Below are positions 60,222 through 64,000 of a stretch of DNA of 64,000 nucleotides, in pieces. Source of the DNA: Tomocerus qinae. Its lineage: Eukaryota > Arthropoda > Collembola > Entomobryomorpha > Tomoceridae. Below the pieces are notes generated by a model, which did not search any database, was not told the origin of the DNA, and saw only the letters and a program-made list of their open reading frames with translations. The translations under genes were made by a program, and so were the position numbers. Every line of letters begins with the position of its first letter. The stretch's first letter is position 1. Location of the stretch: assembly GCA_020055645.1 (NCBI GenBank), contig CM034547.1, positions 25,816,513 to 25,880,512 of the forward strand, in the 5' to 3' direction.

Positions 60222-60868
60222 CGTTGTCAAAAATAATTGTTTTTTTGTCACGTAGAGGTAAAAGGTCAAAAATCAGCTCTCTTTATTATTTATCACTTGT
60301 CCCTAACCAGGACTTTGGCAGTGAGTCAGTAGTGAGCTTTGAGCTAATAAAAGAGCGAAATGGAAGATAGATGAGCAGGAGCGGAGAGAGAGACGAAAAA
60401 GACAGAAGAGCAAAGAAGCTCTTTTCTCTGTTTCCCAAACAGATTTCAAGTCTGCCTGTAGAATTGTAGATACATACAAACAGTGCAGTACTTATTACTG
60501 TCGTCTGCAGTCTTCCCGCTCCTTTCCGCTCTTCTATATCGATTTATGCAACTTCCTTGGGGTACAACAAGAAAATCAGCTCTGTTACACTTTTCCCTTG
60601 TTAGAATTAAATATTCGGTCAGGAAACAGAGAGGCCCAACAGTCAAAGTAAAGTTCAACCGACGGTGACAAAATCGTATCGTGCACTAATGACTTGTGAC
60701 TATGACTGATATATGGATGACTACGACTACAATAATATCTATCTTACTATTTGAAAGTCGCATGTCCACGTATGTGTAGCCCGATGACTCATCGTATCGC
60801 TTGCTTTGCTTTCCTTCCACCCCGCTCACTCAGCCGAAGCCAAAAGTTCGGCGGAGCCTAAGCTGAAA
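60222..60868. promoter_or_regulatory. upstream region of ATAD2
   Basis: It contains the presumed promoter and 5' UTR, with a purine-rich GAGAGAGA stretch at about 60383-60400. No gene is supported. Confidence 0.35.
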
Positions 60869-60883
60869 CTATAAAAACGAATT

Positions 60884-60993
60884 GGCATTTTATTCTGAAT
60901 ATTTGTAACATGTATTATTTTATTTTGTGTGATGGGCGACAGCCCGCTGGAAACGCAAATAAAACCCTACTATTACTACTACTACTACTACTA
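60884..60993 (+). mobile_element. 5'-truncated non-LTR retrotransposon tail
   Basis: A 110-bp insert is flanked by the 15-bp target duplication CTATAAAAACGAATT (60869-60883 and 60994-61008). It ends in AATAAAACCC followed by a (TAC)n tail and carries the small hairpin GGGCGACAGCCC. A microsatellite tail, 5' truncation and a long target duplication are typical of LINE-type target-primed insertion. Superfamily is not assignable from this fragment. Confidence 0.75.
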
Positions 60994-61159
60994 CTATAAA
61001 AACGAATTAGTAGGTGCCAAAGTTTCGGCGGAGCCTAAAGTGCTATGAGACCTCTATGCTGTATTGCTATTGCACTACCGAGGACCCAATCTTATTTTAG
61101 TCGAACCTGAATACAACCAACACCTGACTATTGTCGGAGCGCCAATCGAATTCCTCCGA

Positions 61160-61215
61160 TTAAATTCAAGCACCTCCAAACAAATTCGAGCACCTCCAAA
61201 TAAATTCGAGCACAT
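61160..61215 (+). repeat. left remnant of the 20-bp satellite
   Basis: Three to four units of AAATTCGAGCACCTCCAAAT lie immediately upstream of the second HINE-like copy. The array resumes at 62137. Confidence 0.8.
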
Positions 61216-61233
61216 TCGAAAAAATCTTAAAAA

Positions 61234-62136
61234 CAGCAAGCCGTAACAGAAGCTCGCCTGAGTAAAGGTGTCCGTGTGCACATTTTTGGTAGAATAATAG
61301 AAGTAGATTTATTTTGATTACTAAAGTGAACAGTAATACAAATTAGATGATCATTTTTCAAAATACAAAAATAAATTAACGTTGGCTATCAAAATCGATG
61401 GAAAATCAAAATAGATTAATGTTGAGTATCAAAATCTACAGAAAATCCAAATAGATTAATGTTGAGTATCAAAATCTACAGAAAATCCAAATAGATTAAC
61501 GTTGAGTATCAAATTCTACAGAAAATCCAAATAGATTAATGTTGAGTATCAAAATCAACAGTTAATTAAAATTGAGTAATATATTGAGTATCAAAATCAA
61601 CAGGAAATCACAATTGAATAATATTTAGTATCAAAATAAGCAAAAAATCAAAATTGATTAATATTGAGTATGAAAACCAAAAGAAAATCAAAATCGATTG
61701 ATATTAACTATCATAACAAAAGATACTTCGAAAAATGTAAATTTGTCTGTCACCACATAATAGATTTATTTCCGTTCTATAAAAGTTATTATCCTGTTTA
61801 TTTACTTCAATATAAAATCTTAAATTTGGTTGAAGCGGAGTTAAATATTACATACTATTAATTGAACAATTTTTAGGAAACACAATTGAACTTTTTAATG
61901 TCCATTTAATGCCAATTTTTCATTTTGACTATCAAAATGAAGACAAAGTAAGCGCGCGGCATCTCAGCAACCTATAGACCGATTTGAACCAAATTGAATA
62001 GGGTTCGTCAGTGGTCCATAGGCATTGTTTTTGCCAAGTTTGGTCAATTTCCGTCGTTGCATTCAAAAGTTACAGTGTTGGCGAACGGACGGACGGACTG
62101 TGCGGTTCTATAAGCTGCCTTATTCAGGCGAGCTAA
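61234..62136 (+). mobile_element. Helentron/HINE-like element, copy 2
   Basis: It shares with copy 1 the 5' start ACAGCAAGCCGTAACAG, the subterminal AGCTCGCCTGAGTAA (61251-61265), the stretch GTGTGCACATTTTTGGTAG, and a 40-bp tandem core (unit GATTAATGTTGAGTATCAAA then ATCTACAGAAAATCCAAATA, about 61400-61700). It also shares the 3' block with GGACGGACGGACTGTGCGG, and the inverted TTATTCAGGCGAGCT (62120-62134) with terminal CTAA. It separates two parts of the 20-bp satellite. Confidence 0.75.
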
Positions 62137-62890
62137 AATTCGAGCACCTCCTAAGAAATTCGAGCACCTCCAAATAAATTCGATCACCTCCAAATAAATT
62201 CGAGCACCTCCAAATAAATTAGAGCTCCTCCAAATAAATGCGAGCACATCCAAATAAATTCGAGCACCCCCAAATACATTCGAGCACTTTCGAAAAAATT
62301 CAAGCACACCCAAACAAATTCGAGCACATCCAAACAAATTCGAGCACCTCCAAATAAATTCGAACACCTTCCAATAAATTCGAGCACCTTCAAATAAATT
62401 CGAGCACCTCCAAATAAAATCGAGCACCTCCGAATAAATTCGAGTACCTCCGAATAAAATTCGAGCACATTTGAAAAAATTCGAGCACCTTCGAAAAAAT
62501 TCGACCACCTCCAAAGAAATTCGAGCACCTCCAAAGAAATTCGAGCACCTCCAAATAAATTCGAGCACCTCCAAATAAATTCGAGCACCTCCATATAAAT
62601 TCGAGCACCTCCAAATAAAATCGAGCACCTCCGAATAAATTCGAGAACCTCCAAATAAAATTCGAGCACCTCCGAATAAATTCGAGCACCTCCGAATAAA
62701 TCCGAGCTTCTCCAAATAAATTCGAGTTCCTCCAAATAAATTCGAGTTCCTACGAATAAATTCGAGTTAGTACGAATAAATTCGAGTTCCTCCGAATAAA
62801 TTCGAGTTCCTCCCAATAAATTCGAGTTCCTACGATTAAATTCGAGTTCTTCCAAAACAATTTGAGGTCCTCCGAATAAATTCGAGTTCT
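62137..62890 (+). repeat. 20-bp satellite array, about 37 copies
   Basis: Tandem AAATTCGAGCACCTCCAAAT units with scattered substitutions; toward the right the unit shifts to AAATTCGAGTTCCTCCGAAT. Since 20 is not a multiple of 3, three units give a 60-bp, 20-codon reading on the minus strand. This produces long apparent frames (62044-62855) that are not genes. Confidence 0.95.
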
Positions 62891-62904
62891 AATATATATA
62901 TATA

Positions 62905-63720
62905 AGTGTTATTTTAGTCTTCCTAACAAGAATATAGAGCCACTCAGTCTGTCCGCACCCACGATAATTTTCAAATGGAATGACGGATATTGACCAAATT
63001 TGACCAAAACAATGCCTATGGTTATTTCTATTGATTTTTATTTGACAATTATTTCTATTGATTCTGGAATACATGCGTCCATTCCATTGCTTTTGAGATA
63101 CCGCTCCCTCACTTTGACTTGATTTTGATAGTCCAATTAGAAAATAGGTATTAAAAATTTAAATTGCTGCCAGATAGTATTAAATATGTCACATTGGTTC
63201 CAACAAACTTAATATTTTATAATGAACCATTGAAAAACGGAAGTATAACTTACTTTCGAAATCTATCATACACAGGGATTTCAGGACGGACAGACAGAAA
63301 CAGTATTGGTATACAAAGCATATATACTAATTTGAATAAAGCAAATAAAACTAGGAAGTGGTGAGATAGGAACGAAATTTATCTATTTCGGATTTATATT
63401 CAATTTTACAATCATATGTTATTAATCGAAATCCTATTCATTTTGATAGACACCCTACTTTGTCTTTATTTCGAATTTGTTGGTCAATATTAATCTATTA
63501 TAATTTACTTTGATTTTTATAGTCAACAATAATAGTTTTCTGTTGGTTTTATTAATTAATGTACTTTTACTTTCAATTTCTATTCATTTTGATATGTAAT
63601 ATCAATCTATTTACAATTTCTTAGCACTATTCGACTTTCCCTTAATAATATTGATGTACTTTAACTTTGTATCCATATTGATAGTCAATATTAATCTATT
63701 TTCAATTTATTAGCACTGCT
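62905..63720 (-). mobile_element. diverged, inverted HINE-like copy
   Basis: Read on the minus strand, this stretch has degenerate 40-bp-type repeats (GATTAATATTGACTAT-like, about 63440-63700). The family 3' block follows: TTTGGTCAATATCCGTCATT, then GTGCGGACAGACTGAGTGGC. The terminal hairpin sequence differs from copies 1 and 2, so it belongs to a related subfamily or is decayed. Its 5' end is unclear and may lie beyond the window. Confidence 0.55.
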
Positions 63721-64000
63721 TTTTCAACGAAATATTCGAAGTGAAATAGGTACAAATATTGAATTTGAAAAACGTGAAATTGCCCTGTCAATCTGTGACA
63801 CGAAAGAGGTGTGCGATCTTGCGTTGTTTAGCTATAGAAAAGGAGATTTAAACAAAGTCTGTGTCCCATAATTTTAAACCGGCCATTCATTTTACTTTGC
63901 TTTCGGATGTATCACATTGTAAGTCAAAACGAAAGGTTTTCCCTAAGGAACGGAGTTAATATATAGTTAAACCTATAGAAACATTGCAAAATGACTAATG

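Noticed and set aside
62044-62855. Two 223-aa minus-strand frames rich in LEVLEFIWRCSNLFGGARIY-like repeats
   Set aside because: They are readings of the 20-bp satellite: three units make 60 bp or 20 codons, so all frames stay open. No start context, splice sites or independent domain.

Overview
This is an AT-rich animal genomic window carrying fourteen spliced protein-coding genes and a rich set of short transposons. Introns are mostly 50-300 bp with GT-AG ends. The gene set (gcm, a Frizzled-5/8, Neto, an RGK GTPase, a CREB3-type bZIP, SNRK) and an interstitial (TTAGG)n tract point to an arthropod. I cannot name the species; the compact genes would fit a non-drosophilid such as a springtail or small crustacean, but that is a guess. 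Every gene model below was joined by hand from splice signals and reading phase. All fourteen close in frame from ATG to stop.

Layout. 0-10 kb: RPS12 (-) sits head to head with RB1CC1/FIP200 (+), which converges on gcm (-). 10-20 kb: a gene-poor stretch, then an RGK GTPase (-) with long 5' introns. 20-27.3 kb: a gene-free transposon cluster with foldback MITEs, one nested insertion, a Helentron/HINE-like element with a 40-bp minisatellite core, and a 0.94-kb palindrome that has acquired a telomere-like TTAGG tract in one arm. 27-33 kb: EXOSC4, Neto and guanylate kinase, all (-). 33-40 kb: a foldback element, then GPATCH2L-like (+) converging on a CREB3-type bZIP (-). 41-49 kb: a BTB-BACK-TLDc gene (-) head to head with a Frizzled-5/8 receptor (+); each has a minisatellite in an intron. 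49-55 kb: SNRK (+) converging on EIF6 (-). 55-60 kb: ATAD2 (-), 18 coding exons. 60.8-64 kb: a 5'-truncated retrotransposon tail with target duplications, a 20-bp satellite into which a second HINE copy is inserted, and an inverted diverged third copy.

The genes do not form one pathway. They cover housekeeping (RPS12, EIF6, EXOSC4, GUK1), autophagy initiation (RB1CC1), chromatin (ATAD2), ER-linked transcription (CREB3), development and signalling (gcm, Frizzled, Neto, RGK, SNRK). The most notable points are the one-arm TTAGG insertion with flanking duplication, the HINE family with two nearly complete copies sharing ends and a 40-bp core, an 8-bp-TSD hAT MITE, a 48-bp RNA-type hairpin, a candidate C/D snoRNA in an RPS12 intron, a half-length FIP200, the BTB-TLDc architecture, and two perfect CRE palindromes inside the CREB3-type gene. 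No viral genes, CRISPR arrays or bacterial features were seen.
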